A stretch of DNA of 52,087 nucleotides, taken from positions 1 through 52,087 of the forward strand of contig CABYCI010000004.1 of the NCBI GenBank assembly GCA_902517425.1, written 5' to 3'. The position numbers were made by a program, and so were the translations under genes. Source of the DNA: an uncultured SAR86 cluster bacterium. Its GTDB lineage: Bacteria > Pseudomonadota > Gammaproteobacteria > Magnimaribacterales > D2472. The notes under the pieces were generated by a model that saw only the letters and a program-made list of their open reading frames with translations, searched no databases and was not told where the DNA came from. Every line of letters begins with the position of its first letter. Position 1 is the stretch's first letter. This document shows, one piece after another, positions 27,345-36,503 of the stretch.

Positions 27345-27841
27345 TGCTTGAATACCAAAAACAAGACTGTGATCTTACTCTTCAAGAAGGACTGGAATGT
27401 TACTATAAAGCCTTCCCTGAAACTACTGAGATATTTGAAGATAATAAAGACTCCGGAACTCTCTTAAGGGATCATGATTGCACTCATGTCATATTTGGCC
27501 TTAATACATCAATTGAACAAGAATCAATTCTTGATACTTGGGTTGTTTGGGGTAGTAAATGGAAATTGAAGTATATATGGGGATATCAGAGTCTGCCTCA
27601 GATAAAACAATTATATAAAGACCTATATAAAGAGTTTGGGGTTTTGGGTTTTCTAAAAATATTTTGGAAACTTGGAGGAATCAAAAGAAAAATTATGTTT
27701 AGGGCTTTTAAGATGAAGAAGAAATGGCCCTTCAAAATGCCTGAAGAGTATCTCTCAATGAAAATTTCAAATCTAAGGGAAATTCATGGCATTAAAATTC
27801 TTCTCCCTGAAGAATTGCAATATACGCCAATAGAAAGATAG
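27344..27841 (+). CDS. Coq4-like protein, probable ubiquinone biosynthesis factor
   Basis: The 165-residue protein has no signal or membrane segment. It contains His44-Asp45-Cys-Thr-His48 and Glu60, which fits the zinc-ligand signature HDxxH-x11-E of the Coq4 family exactly. The segment HDCTHVIFGLNTS resembles the HDxxHxxxGL context of eukaryotic Coq4. Coq4 is needed for coenzyme Q synthesis in eukaryotes and has been linked to oxidative decarboxylation at C1 of the ring. The protein is shorter than eukaryotic Coq4 (over 200 residues). It is coupled to engB and is not in the ubiEJB operon. Motif match is direct observation; function is inferred. Confidence 0.68.
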   Translation: MLEYQKQDCDLTLQEGLECYYKAFPETTEIFEDNKDSGTLLRDHDCTHVIFGLNTSIEQESILDTWVVWGSKWKLKYIWGYQSLPQIKQLYKDLYKEFGVLGFLKIFWKLGGIKRKIMFRAFKMKKKWPFKMPEEYLSMKISNLREIHGIKILLPEELQYTPIER

Positions 27842-27874
27842 GGTGAAAGCAAATATTGCTAATATGATTAGTTA

Positions 27875-28792
27875 ATGAAAAAAGTTCTCTTCCTTCTCTT
27901 TATATTTGTAGCTATTCCAGCTTGTTTATATTTCGCTCTTGATAGAGAGAATATTGATATTAATAAATTTAGATTAAATTCTGGTTATCAAGAAGTTGAT
28001 TTAAGTGAAGGTATTACCTCTTTCAAAGATATTGGAGATAAAAACAACAAAGTTATTGTTCTAGTTCATGGCGCTACTTTTGGATCACTTGCATATGAGG
28101 AATATGTAAATGTCTTTGTTGAAAATAACTATAGAGTAATAACCTATGACCAATATGGCAGGGGTTTTTCCGATAGAGTTCATAGTAACGTAAGTATTGA
28201 ACTTATGGAAAAACAACTTGAAGAGCTAATTGAGCATTGTGAAGTTGAGGACGTAATATTATATGGTGTGTCTTTTGGTGCTGCGGTTGTAGCTAAATAT
28301 GCTGCAAATAATCCAGAAAAAATTAGTTTTATAGGCTACCAAGTTCCGCTTATTAACTCTGCAAATGTTCCTCTATTGTCAGTAGTAAAAATTCCTTTAT
28401 ACGGCGACTTATTAACTAGAGGTTTTTTGGTTCCTGGTGTTTTAAAAAGAATACAAGAATATGAGAATTTAATGAGTAAAAGATTATTAGACCATTACGT
28501 TGGACAATTTCAGGTCAAAGGAACTGAAGATTTTTATAAAAAGTTCTTTTTAGGAAATGCTATGGGTAATAGGCTTAACGATCATAATATTATTGGAAGT
28601 AATTCTATTCCAAGCTATTTTGTCTATGCAGAAGATGATATAGAAATAGATTCGCAACTAGTTGAAGAAGCTATTGAAAACTACAATAATCCAATAGTTA
28701 AAAAGTATTCTGGTGGTCATTTTTTCTCTTCTGGTATAGAAAGAAAGGTAGCTCAGGAATTCATTGATAATATTAAAAATAATATAAATTAA
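27875..28792 (+). CDS. Membrane-anchored or exported alpha/beta hydrolase
   Basis: This 305-residue alpha/beta hydrolase begins with a hydrophobic segment (VLFLLFIFVAIPACLYFAL) that could be a signal anchor. The cap-less core shows an oxyanion-region VHGATFGSLAYEEY, the strand-turn YDQYGRGFSDR and the nucleophile elbow YGVSFGAAV. A probable acid is in YAEDDIEID and the His is in SGGHFFSS. It resembles the general hydrolase/lysophospholipase or epoxide hydrolase group, but the substrate cannot be named. The gene starts 33 bases after the Coq4-like gene and three bases before the PhoD-like gene, so these are probably one transcript with engB. Confidence 0.82.
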   Translation: MKKVLFLLFIFVAIPACLYFALDRENIDINKFRLNSGYQEVDLSEGITSFKDIGDKNNKVIVLVHGATFGSLAYEEYVNVFVENNYRVITYDQYGRGFSDRVHSNVSIELMEKQLEELIEHCEVEDVILYGVSFGAAVVAKYAANNPEKISFIGYQVPLINSANVPLLSVVKIPLYGDLLTRGFLVPGVLKRIQEYENLMSKRLLDHYVGQFQVKGTEDFYKKFFLGNAMGNRLNDHNIIGSNSIPSYFVYAEDDIEIDSQLVEEAIENYNNPIVKKYSGGHFFSSGIERKVAQEFIDNIKNNIN

Positions 28793-28795
28793 CTA

Positions 28796-30391
28796 GTGTA
28801 TTCAAGAAGAACTTTCTTAAAAATTACAGCAGGAATAATTGGCCTGTTTAGTGGCGGGTTCATATTGCGAAACTCTAATAATCAAAAGGTAAATCATATA
28901 CTGGCATCAGCTAGTCATGAAAAGTTAGCACTTTGTGTATCTTTGTCTAAACACACTTCGAGGCTGGAACTTGTGTTGGATAACAAGATTATTATCAAAG
29001 GGGTTCAAACAGATAGAAAAGGAACAAATTGGCAATTCATATCAAATAAACTCCTATCAAATCACTCATATAAACTTCAATTGATGTCAGAAGGTAATTC
29101 TATATATAAGCCGTGGAATCTAAAGACCTTCCCTAGTCCTGGTACCAAAGTTGAGAATGTTTCAATAATGTCTTTCACTTGTGCTGGCGGTCCGGAGGGA
29201 TTTAAAATTTCAGGTAAAGAATTTTTTAAACCTATGAAGTTTAGACAAAAGGTCTTTGATGAAGGGTTGTCTATGAATCCGGATTTTGCAATTTCTATAG
29301 GCGATCACATCTACTGGGATCTTAGAGGGAAGAATCTTCCTCAAGTTGGTCGTAAGAATAAATTAATAAAATTTTTTTTAGGGAGTTATATTAGTCTTGT
29401 TTATGGCTCTTTTAATAGGTCTGGAAATGCGAGTAGTTTAAAAAATGAAAAAGTTCTTAAGAGGATTGGCAATGAACAAATAGCATCTCTTTATGGAACA
29501 AGGTTTAAAAGTACTCCTGTTTTCTTTATTCCTGATGACCATGATTATTTTGAAAATGATGATGCTGAAGAAGAACTTGTGACATTTCCTGCAGATAACT
29601 TTAGTAAAGATATTTTTAAAAAAATGGCGGACTTATTCTATCCACCTTTATTAGATACTCCAGACGGTCAACCAAAAAGAAAAATAGGCAGAATAAGATA
29701 TGGCGATGCCTTTGAGGGATTGATGGCAGATTGTGCAGGTGATATGACTTTAGGCAATAAAAATGCGGTATTAATTTCTAAGCAAAATGAAGAATGGCTC
29801 TTATCAAGAATAGATCAATCAAAAGCGGAAACTTTAGCATTTATTCCTTCTCATCCTTTTGGATATACTGCTGGTAAATGGAGAGAATGGTATCCTGATG
29901 TAGTTGCTGAAGAGGGAGCAAGCGGAACAGTAATTAATGAACTACTATCAGGAAATAAGGGATCTCTTACAACAGAAGTTAATAAGTATCTTTGGCAAGA
30001 AGGTTGGTTTCTTCAACATCAACGTTTAATTAAAGCTATTTCACAAAGAAAGGGCTCAAGATTTGTTTTTTCAGGAGACATACATGCGATTGGAGCTGTA
30101 TCTATAATTAAATCTGGGAAGCTAAAGTTAAAAACTAAACTAAAAACTTTTTTAGTTGGTCCTGTTGGAAGCTCTAGTGCTGGATGGCCATCCTTTGCCA
30201 GAGGTATAACAGCTGAAAATCCTGAGAACTTAGAATGTGAATCAATTTATAAAATTAGAGAGGAAAATGGATTTACATTTTTTAGCATTGATAACAATAA
30301 AGTCTTAGCTGACGTTATTTCATGCGGAGGACACAATCCAGAAAATGAAGAAAATGGAAAAATCTTATCTAGGTATAATTTTTATATATAA
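28796..30391 (+). CDS. PhoD-like metallophosphatase with twin-arginine signal
   Basis: The start is a GTG. The N-terminus YSRRTFLKITAG followed by a hydrophobic stretch is a twin-arginine (Tat) signal, so the protein should be exported folded by the TatABC system encoded in this window. After an N-terminal beta domain, the catalytic part shows metal-binding motifs of the PhoD/calcineurin-like group: SIGDHIYWD, PDDHDYFEND and SGDIHAIGAV. The 531-residue length suits a secreted alkaline phosphatase or phosphodiesterase, which could scavenge organic phosphate. No pho box is evident, since it follows the hydrolase gene directly. The exact substrate is not known. Confidence 0.85.
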   Translation: MYSRRTFLKITAGIIGLFSGGFILRNSNNQKVNHILASASHEKLALCVSLSKHTSRLELVLDNKIIIKGVQTDRKGTNWQFISNKLLSNHSYKLQLMSEGNSIYKPWNLKTFPSPGTKVENVSIMSFTCAGGPEGFKISGKEFFKPMKFRQKVFDEGLSMNPDFAISIGDHIYWDLRGKNLPQVGRKNKLIKFFLGSYISLVYGSFNRSGNASSLKNEKVLKRIGNEQIASLYGTRFKSTPVFFIPDDHDYFENDDAEEELVTFPADNFSKDIFKKMADLFYPPLLDTPDGQPKRKIGRIRYGDAFEGLMADCAGDMTLGNKNAVLISKQNEEWLLSRIDQSKAETLAFIPSHPFGYTAGKWREWYPDVVAEEGASGTVINELLSGNKGSLTTEVNKYLWQEGWFLQHQRLIKAISQRKGSRFVFSGDIHAIGAVSIIKSGKLKLKTKLKTFLVGPVGSSSAGWPSFARGITAENPENLECESIYKIREENGFTFFSIDNNKVLADVISCGGHNPENEENGKILSRYNFYI

Positions 30392-30412
30392 AGTTTCTAA
30401 ATATCCCTTTTT

Positions 30413-31504
30413 TCACAAATAACTTGATATCTGATCAATTACGCTGTTGATATAATCTAGTTGGTCTTTTGACTCCGTATTTTTTGCGGCAAAGCCAAGA
30501 TAATAAGCACCCTTGGTTATGTTGCCTGTATTTATATAAGAAACACCATAATAAAAATTAGTCATGACTAGCAATTTTCTATAATCTGCTCTTTCTTTGC
30601 TGTAAATACTAAACTCTTCTTCTAAATTAATAATTGCATCATATTCCCCAAGATTAAATAATGATGCTATTAAAATTTCGTAAATTATTACGATCATGGT
30701 TTCAGGTATTTTACGCCCATCTTTCAAAAGCTCTTCTTTCAATTTATTGGACCACTCCTTGGATTCTAAATATTTGCCTTGTTGATAATAAGCACTAGCC
30801 ATAATACTCATAAACATATAGTCGAATTCTATATTTTCCTGTGCAATCATTATGGCTCTCTCAAAATTTTTTCCTCTTATAGCCTTTTGAGCTTCATAGA
30901 AATTATTTGCTTTTCTTTGTCTAATTAAAAGATCATCTTCTTCCATAAGAAAAGTAAAACTGTGCAATGCATTAGTTGAACTAATTTTTTTTCCTTCAAA
31001 TTTTGCTGGCTCATATCGTAAATTTTTCGCGAGACGCAAAGCCTCTCTATCGAATACAATGCAGGATTTATATTTAGTAAAAGGGCTTCGCCTATCTCCA
31101 CATTTACTTTTTAATATTTTCGGGTTTAATACTTCTCCATCATCTGAAATGGTATATTCCACAACTACAAAGCCCTCAGTTCCTTTAGCTTGAGCCTTCC
31201 TTGGATACTTTGGAATTACTTTATTTATCTTTTTATATGGTGTGAATTGATCCAAAAAATCATAAGAAGTTAAATTTTTTTTGTTATACAAGAAAAAAAC
31301 TGCATCTTTTGCTTTGTCTGAAATTTTACATTTTGTATATATTTGTTTATCTGATTTCAACCCTTCCTTTTCTATACAATCTAGAAATTCAAGCTTCTCG
31401 TTTTCATAAACCTCTAAAAAATAATTTTCAATATTTTTATTTAATGCGCTTTGTAACGGAAAGGTTATTAATGCTAACAAGCAGAATATTTTAATGTGCT
31501 TCAT
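30413..31504 (-). CDS. Exported protein with TonB C-terminal domain and helical repeats
   Basis: After a signal peptide (MKHIKIFCLLALITFPLQSA) there is a region of about 60 residues, then a TonB C-terminal-like domain: PKYPRKAQAKGTEGFVVVEY, followed by SDDGEVLNPKILKS and AKNLRYEPA. The last 150 residues are helical and TPR-like (for example YYQQGKYLESKEWSNKLKEE). It lacks the N-terminal membrane anchor and proline-rich spacer of an energy-transducing TonB, so it is probably a periplasmic or outer-membrane-associated protein. I start at ATG 31504 instead of 31519, because it places the signal peptide at the N-terminus; it overlaps the polA stop by 14 bases. Confidence 0.82.
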   Translation of the reverse strand: MKHIKIFCLLALITFPLQSALNKNIENYFLEVYENEKLEFLDCIEKEGLKSDKQIYTKCKISDKAKDAVFFLYNKKNLTSYDFLDQFTPYKKINKVIPKYPRKAQAKGTEGFVVVEYTISDDGEVLNPKILKSKCGDRRSPFTKYKSCIVFDREALRLAKNLRYEPAKFEGKKISSTNALHSFTFLMEEDDLLIRQRKANNFYEAQKAIRGKNFERAIMIAQENIEFDYMFMSIMASAYYQQGKYLESKEWSNKLKEELLKDGRKIPETMIVIIYEILIASLFNLGEYDAIINLEEEFSIYSKERADYRKLLVMTNFYYGVSYINTGNITKGAYYLGFAAKNTESKDQLDYINSVIDQISSYL

Positions 31505-34163
31505 TCCAATTGGATCCAATTGCCGCCTCGGCTATAAGAGGAATATTTAGCTCCACAGTTTGCTCCATAGTCTCTTTCATTTTTTCCATTACTTTATCTG
31601 CATGATCTATTGGACACTCAAATACTAATTCGTCGTGAACCTGCATTATCATTTGTACTTCTGGCATTTCTTTCAAAATAAGATCATCAATATCCAACAT
31701 AGCTTTTTTAATAATATCTGCTGCAGATCCTTGAAGAGGAGCATTAATTGCGGCTCTTTCCGCTGCTTGCCGCCTCAAGCCATTTGCAGCATTAATCTCA
31801 TTTAAATATAGACGTCTTCCCATAATGGTTTCAACATATTTATCTTCTTTGGCCTGAGCTTTTATGTTGTCCATATAATCTCGTACTCCTGTATATCTAT
31901 TAAAGTAGGTATCTAAATATACTTGTGCTTCTGCTCTTGGAATGCCTAACTGTCTGGTAAGGCCAAAAGCAGACATGCCATACATTAATCCAAAATTAAT
32001 TGCTTTGGCGCTTCTTCTTTGATCTTGACTAACATCATTTATTGAAACATCAAATACCTCTGCAGCAGTTGATGAATGAACATCGATATTGTTATTGAAG
32101 GCATTAGTAAGATTTGTATCTTTAGATAGATGAGCCATTATTCTTAGTTCAATCTGAGAGTAATCTGCAGATATCATAGTGTTGCCCTCTTCTGGAACAA
32201 AAGCCTCCCTTATTCTCCTTCCTTCTGCAGTTTTGATTGGAATATTCTGAAGATTAGGCTCTGTTGATGATAGCCTTCCTGTTGAAGTAACAGCTTGTTG
32301 ATAGGAGGTATGTATTCTTTCTGTTTTTGGGTTTTCTATATTTATCAAGCTATCGGTATAAGTTGATTTTAATTTAGCTAATGTTCTGTATTGCAAAATA
32401 ATCTTTGGAAGTTCATATTCTTCTGAAAGTCTTTTAAGAGTATCTTCATTCGTTGAGGGCTGACCCTTTGGTGTTTTTTTAAGAACAGGCAGACCTTGTT
32501 TTTCATACAAGATTTCAAGCAATTGTTTTGGAGAATCAAGATTAAATTCTTCCCCAGCAATCTTATAAGCTTGAGATGAAAGATCATCTATCTTTCCACC
32601 AAGTTCTTTTGAGTGATTGGCTAATTTTTTCTTGTCTATTTTTGCACCATTTTGTTCTACTCTAGAAAGAACATGAACTAATGGATACTCAAGATCCTGC
32701 AATAATTTTTCTTGAGTTGGTTTCTCTTTAAGCATTGGTGCCAATACGTTATATAACCTTAAAGTTATATCAGCATCTTCTGCGGCATAGTCCGAAGCTA
32801 TGTCTAATTTTACTTCAGCAAAGCTTATCTGTTTTGATGCCGTCCCTGTAACATCAGTGTATTTGGTTGTTGTGTAGTTCAAGTAATAATCAGCAAGTCT
32901 ATCCATTCCGTGGCGGGTTGCTGTGCTGTTTAATACGTATGACATGAGCATAGTATCAGCCAAGAATTTTGTTAACTTGATGCCATGTCTAGCAAGAATA
33001 GGTATATCAAACTTCAAGTTCTGTCCTATTGCTTTATTTTGATTTTCTTCTATTGCTGGGCCAAGGGTATCTACGACATATGCCAAACTCAATTGTTTAG
33101 GACAGCCATCATAAGAATGAGCAATTGGTATATAACATCCTTCGTTTTCAGAAACAGACAGGGAAATACCTATAAGGTTAGCTGATACTGTATTTACAGA
33201 ATCGGTTTCAGTATCTATAGCAAAGGCTTTTGATTTATTTATTTTATTAACCCAACTTTTCAAACTTTTATCATCCAGCACTGTCTCATAATTTGAGTCT
33301 TTCTTTGGAGCTTCTTTTTCTTTATTTTTATCGGCAGCCTTAAATTCAAGATCTGCAAAAAGATTATCCAGTCCCTCTTCATCTGGATTAAATACAAGAA
33401 GGTCTTGAAACTTTAAACCTATATCAACATCATTTTTTAAAGATACCAATTCGATATTCCTATCCAAATCATCAAGAGAATTTCTAAGATTATCTCCAAC
33501 CACCCCTTTTATTGATTCTGCATTTTGTTTTATTGTTTTCAAATCACCATATTCAGACAACCATTTAGCTGCAGTTTTTTGTCCTACTTTTGGCACACCA
33601 GGTATATTGTCAGAAGTGTCGCCAACCAAAGCGAGCATATCTCTAATTTGGTTTGGTTTTACACCAAATTTTTCAAATACGCCTTCTTCATTAAAAATTT
33701 TGTGCTTCATGGTATCCATCATTGTTGTATGAGGATCTTCAACAAGCTGCATCAAATCTTTATCTAAAGATGATATGACACATTTATAATTTGCATCTTT
33801 TGCCATGTTTGCAATAGTTGCAATAACATCATCAGCTTCAACTCCCTCTATCTCTATTAATGGAAATCCGATGGCGCGGCAAATTGATTTAACTGGAACA
33901 AGTTGATCTCTTAATTCATCTGGCATGGGAGGTCTATTAGCTTTATATTCTGAATAAATATCACTTCTAAAAGTTTTTCCCTTTGCATCGAAAACAACAA
34001 TTATCGAAGAGCCTTCGCTGTCTTTTTTTAAATTCATCAGCATATTTGTTACACCTTTTACTGCACCAGTCGGCTGACCAGAGGATGTGCTGAGGGGAGG
34101 CATGGCATGGTAAGCTCTATAAAGATAAGAGGAGCCATCTATTACAAAAATTCTATCTTTCAT
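31491..34163 (-). CDS. polA: DNA polymerase I
   Basis: Pol I processes Okazaki fragments and fills repair gaps. All three domains look complete in 890 residues. The 5'-3' exonuclease domain (residues 1 to about 290) has EGVEADDVIA and LVGDTSDNIPGVPKVG. The 3'-5' proofreading domain (about 300-500) has AIDTETDSV and FDIPILARHG. The polymerase domain (about 510-890) has DYSQIELR (motif A), RRSAKAINFGLMYG (motif B) and VHDELVFE (motif C). It is divergent from dsbB, with a 63-bp gap. Confidence 0.97.
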   Translation of the reverse strand: MKDRIFVIDGSSYLYRAYHAMPPLSTSSGQPTGAVKGVTNMLMNLKKDSEGSSIIVVFDAKGKTFRSDIYSEYKANRPPMPDELRDQLVPVKSICRAIGFPLIEIEGVEADDVIATIANMAKDANYKCVISSLDKDLMQLVEDPHTTMMDTMKHKIFNEEGVFEKFGVKPNQIRDMLALVGDTSDNIPGVPKVGQKTAAKWLSEYGDLKTIKQNAESIKGVVGDNLRNSLDDLDRNIELVSLKNDVDIGLKFQDLLVFNPDEEGLDNLFADLEFKAADKNKEKEAPKKDSNYETVLDDKSLKSWVNKINKSKAFAIDTETDSVNTVSANLIGISLSVSENEGCYIPIAHSYDGCPKQLSLAYVVDTLGPAIEENQNKAIGQNLKFDIPILARHGIKLTKFLADTMLMSYVLNSTATRHGMDRLADYYLNYTTTKYTDVTGTASKQISFAEVKLDIASDYAAEDADITLRLYNVLAPMLKEKPTQEKLLQDLEYPLVHVLSRVEQNGAKIDKKKLANHSKELGGKIDDLSSQAYKIAGEEFNLDSPKQLLEILYEKQGLPVLKKTPKGQPSTNEDTLKRLSEEYELPKIILQYRTLAKLKSTYTDSLINIENPKTERIHTSYQQAVTSTGRLSSTEPNLQNIPIKTAEGRRIREAFVPEEGNTMISADYSQIELRIMAHLSKDTNLTNAFNNNIDVHSSTAAEVFDVSINDVSQDQRRSAKAINFGLMYGMSAFGLTRQLGIPRAEAQVYLDTYFNRYTGVRDYMDNIKAQAKEDKYVETIMGRRLYLNEINAANGLRRQAAERAAINAPLQGSAADIIKKAMLDIDDLILKEMPEVQMIMQVHDELVFECPIDHADKVMEKMKETMEQTVELNIPLIAEAAIGSNWNEAH

Positions 34164-34226
34164 GATTAAGTTTTATATGCTGTATTATGACTCTTGTTTT
34201 TCTATAATGGAAAAAATTAAATAAAA

Positions 34227-34730
34227 ATGTACAAAAATTTAAATTTTATTAAAGATATCTTTCACAATCATTTTGAGTTGTCTGTTGCAGCATCCTCAAC
34301 ATCTATTGTGCTTATAGCAATTGCTATGGATCGGATATTTTTTCTTCAGGCATGTCCTCTTTGCATACTAACAAGATATGTATTTGTTTTATTGGCGTTA
34401 TCTGCTCTTACTTCAATGATAATAAAGAGCAAAGTGCTTGGTCGTCTTTTAATAATAGTTTCTTCAAGCTTAGGACTATTGGTTACATCAAGGCAAATTT
34501 ATATACAGAGCATGTCTTTAGAAGATATATCTCAGCTATCAGGGTGTAGCATGCCCTTTCACACTCAAGTTGAGTACTTTGGATTAATAGAAGCTATTAA
34601 TAAAACGCTAGCAGGAGGGCCGAGCTGCGCAGAAGATGGATGGAGGTTTTTATTTAATTTTGCAGAATGGGGTTTTATTTTTTTTCTAATCTATTTAATT
34701 AGCACAATTTTAAAGCTAAGAAAAAGTTAA
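34227..34730 (+). CDS. dsbB: Disulfide bond formation protein DsbB
   Basis: DsbB is an inner-membrane protein that reoxidises DsbA with ubiquinone. Four hydrophobic segments are visible in 167 residues. The first periplasmic cysteine pair is QACPLCILTRY; the second pair lies in the large loop as SGCSMPF and GPSCAEDGWRF. This is the canonical layout. The partner DsbA in this window has CGGC rather than CPHC. A TATAAT at 34203-34208 about 20 bases before the start may be its -10 box. Confidence 0.93.
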   Translation: MYKNLNFIKDIFHNHFELSVAASSTSIVLIAIAMDRIFFLQACPLCILTRYVFVLLALSALTSMIIKSKVLGRLLIIVSSSLGLLVTSRQIYIQSMSLEDISQLSGCSMPFHTQVEYFGLIEAINKTLAGGPSCAEDGWRFLFNFAEWGFIFFLIYLISTILKLRKS

Positions 34731-34777
34731 AATCCTTGTTTTATGTAGTAAAACTACACATATATTTGTTTGTAAAG

Positions 34778-34798
34778 CCTGTTAATATAGGTTTTTTT
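34778..34798 (+). terminator. Possible weak intrinsic terminator after dsbB
   Basis: CCTGTTAATATAGG can form a five-pair stem (one G-T wobble) with a four-base loop and is followed directly by seven Ts. It lies about 50 bases downstream of the dsbB stop. The stem is weak, so this is tentative. Another hairpin, TGTAGT-AAA-ACTACA, lies just before it at 34744-34758. Confidence 0.4.
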
Positions 34799-34804
34799 GT
34801 TTTA

Positions 34805-34834
34805 TTGACTTTTTTTGTCTAATAAATTTAAATT
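34805..34834 (+). promoter_or_regulatory. Candidate sigma-70 promoter of pckA
   Basis: TTGACT at 34805-34810 is a near-consensus -35 box (five of six). TAAATT, 18 bases downstream, is a moderate -10 (four of six). Transcription from here would make a leader of roughly 110 nt carrying the whole inverted-repeat structure ahead of pckA. Confidence 0.4.
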
Positions 34835-34857
34835 CACTACATAGTATTTCTTATAAG

Positions 34858-34944
34858 AACTAACAATACATATATTATAGGTACATAATTATCTCCTCTA
34901 CATATATAATTATTCCCCCCAAGTACCTATAATATTTGTTAGTT
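34858..34944 (+). promoter_or_regulatory. Long stem-loop leader immediately before pckA
   Basis: The outer arms pair as AACTAACAA (34858-34866) with TTGTTAGTT (34936-34944), and ATATTATAGGTAC (34872-34884) with GTACCTATAATAT (34923-34935). That is 22 perfect pairs interrupted only by a five-base bulge, TACAT. Inside, ATAATTAT (34885-34892) pairs with ATAATTAT (34906-34913), leaving a loop that contains CTCCTCT; six Cs lie in the right-hand bulge. The structure ends five bases before the pckA ATG, where no Shine-Dalgarno sequence is visible. It looks like a cis-acting RNA or operator controlling pckA, of no class that I recognise. Confidence 0.7.
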
Positions 34945-34949
34945 TAACT

Positions 34950-36503
34950 ATGAATAATCAATCGCAATTTTCACAAGCTATAGAGCTATCGACTGAAGAG
35001 TTGATTCAAGCTGCTGTTGATAATAATGAAGGTGTTATTGCCAGCAATGGTGCTTTTTCAACAAGCACTGGAGAGAGAACAGGCAGAAGTCCGAATGATA
35101 GATTTATTGTTAAAGAATCTGAAACAGCAGATTTAATAGATTGGGGCGAAGTCAACAAGCCATTTGATGAAGAAAAATTTAATTTGTTGTGGGCTAAAGT
35201 AAATTCTTATATTTCCAAAAGTAGCAGTTATATGTCTAAGGTTCATGTTGGATCCCATGATGATCATTACCTTCCTGTCCAAGTTACAACTGAAACTGCT
35301 TGGCATTCTCTTTTTGCAAGACTCATTTTTGTTTGTACTGATACATATAATCCAAGCAATAAGAAAGAATGGGAAATTATTAGTGCTGCAAACTTTAAAT
35401 GTGAGCCTGAGACAGATGGAACAAATTCTGAAAGCTGTGTAATTATAAATTTTGCACAAAGAAAGGTGATTATTGCAGGAATGAAATACGCCGGTGAGCT
35501 TAAGAAATCTATGTTCTCAGTTCAAAATTTTTTACTTCCTGAAAAAGGAGTTTTGCCTATGCACTGCTCTGCAAATGTTAATGCGAAAGGTGACGTTGCT
35601 CTATTCTTTGGTCTTTCAGGAACAGGAAAAACTACCTTATCTGCTGATCCACAATGTTCATTGATTGGAGATGATGAACACGGATGGAGTCCTGGCGCAG
35701 TATTTAATTTTGAAGGTGGTTGTTATGCTAAAACTATCGATCTCACAGAAGAAAATGAACCTGTTATATACAAAGCTATTAAACATGGAAGTGTCATAGA
35801 AAATGTATTTCTTAATGATTTGAAAGAGCCTGATTATTCAAATACTTCTCTTTCACAAAATGGAAGATGCTGCTATCCAAGATCTCATATCGATGCAGCT
35901 GTTGAAGGCAATGCTGCTGGTGAACCAAAGACAGTTATTTTCTTAACATGCGATCTTACTGGTTTAATCCCACCCGTATCTATACTTTCTAAAGAAAGTG
36001 CTGCATATCATTTTTTAAGTGGCTATACCGCTAAAGTTGGCTCCACTGAAATGGGTTCAGGATCTGATATTGAATCTACTTTCTCAACATGTTTTGGTGC
36101 ACCCTTTTTCCCAAGACCGGCTGGAGTATATGCAGACTTGCTTATGAAAAGAGTTGAAGATTTTGGTGCGAAAGTTTATCTAGTGAATACTGGTTGGACC
36201 GGAGGTCCTTATGGAGTTGGATCTAGGTTCAAAATTCCGACCACAAGAAGAATTGTTAATGCTATTCAAGATGGTGAGTTAGATAATATAAATACCCAAA
36301 CTATTCCAGGATTAAATTTAAATGTTCCTATTGAAGTTGAGGGTGTTGATTCAAATTTACTTAATCCTATCAACACATGGGAAGATAAAGAACAATACAA
36401 AAAATATCTAAACGAATTAATTACAAAATTCCAAACAAACTTCAAAAAATTTAATGTTAAACCTGAAATCGTAAAAGCTGGTCCAGGGTTTAATGACGAA
36501 TGA
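34950..36503 (+). CDS. pckA: Phosphoenolpyruvate carboxykinase (ATP)
   Basis: PckA converts oxaloacetate and ATP to phosphoenolpyruvate, the committed gluconeogenic step from TCA intermediates. The ATP-type signatures are clear: [13 protein letters not shown] near the N-terminus, the P-loop [15 protein letters not shown], the metal-binding [10 protein letters not shown] and the adenine-region [11 protein letters not shown]. The 517-residue length is normal. The gene overlaps gshA by 11 bases, an uncommon pairing. Its start lies just after the long stem-loop leader and lacks a visible ribosome binding site, which suggests post-transcriptional control. Confidence 0.96.
   Translation: MNNQSQFSQAIELSTEELIQAAVDNNEGVIASNGAFSTSTGERTGRSPNDRFIVKESETADLIDWGEVNKPFDEEKFNLLWAKVNSYISKSSSYMSKVHVGSHDDHYLPVQVTTETAWHSLFARLIFVCTDTYNPSNKKEWEIISAANFKCEPETDGTNSESCVIINFAQRKVIIAGMKYAGELKKSMFSVQNFLLPEKGVLPMHCSANVNAKGDVALFFGLSGTGKTTLSADPQCSLIGDDEHGWSPGAVFNFEGGCYAKTIDLTEENEPVIYKAIKHGSVIENVFLNDLKEPDYSNTSLSQNGRCCYPRSHIDAAVEGNAAGEPKTVIFLTCDLTGLIPPVSILSKESAAYHFLSGYTAKVGSTEMGSGSDIESTFSTCFGAPFFPRPAGVYADLLMKRVEDFGAKVYLVNTGWTGGPYGVGSRFKIPTTRRIVNAIQDGELDNINTQTIPGLNLNVPIEVEGVDSNLLNPINTWEDKEQYKKYLNELITKFQTNFKKFNVKPEIVKAGPGFNDE

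Noticed and set aside
25646-31519. A defence or mobile island between cytochrome c4 and polA
   Set aside because: The genes are hydrolases, a phosphatase, a Coq4-like protein and a TonB-C protein mixed with engB. No integrase, transposase, repeats, toxin-antitoxin pair or restriction genes are present, and base composition resembles the neighbours.
34858-34944. The pckA inverted repeat as the dsbB terminator or an invertible promoter
   Set aside because: It has no T-tract and lies over 120 bases after dsbB. No recombinase gene is adjacent (XerC is housekeeping), and the arms are imperfect because of the bulge.
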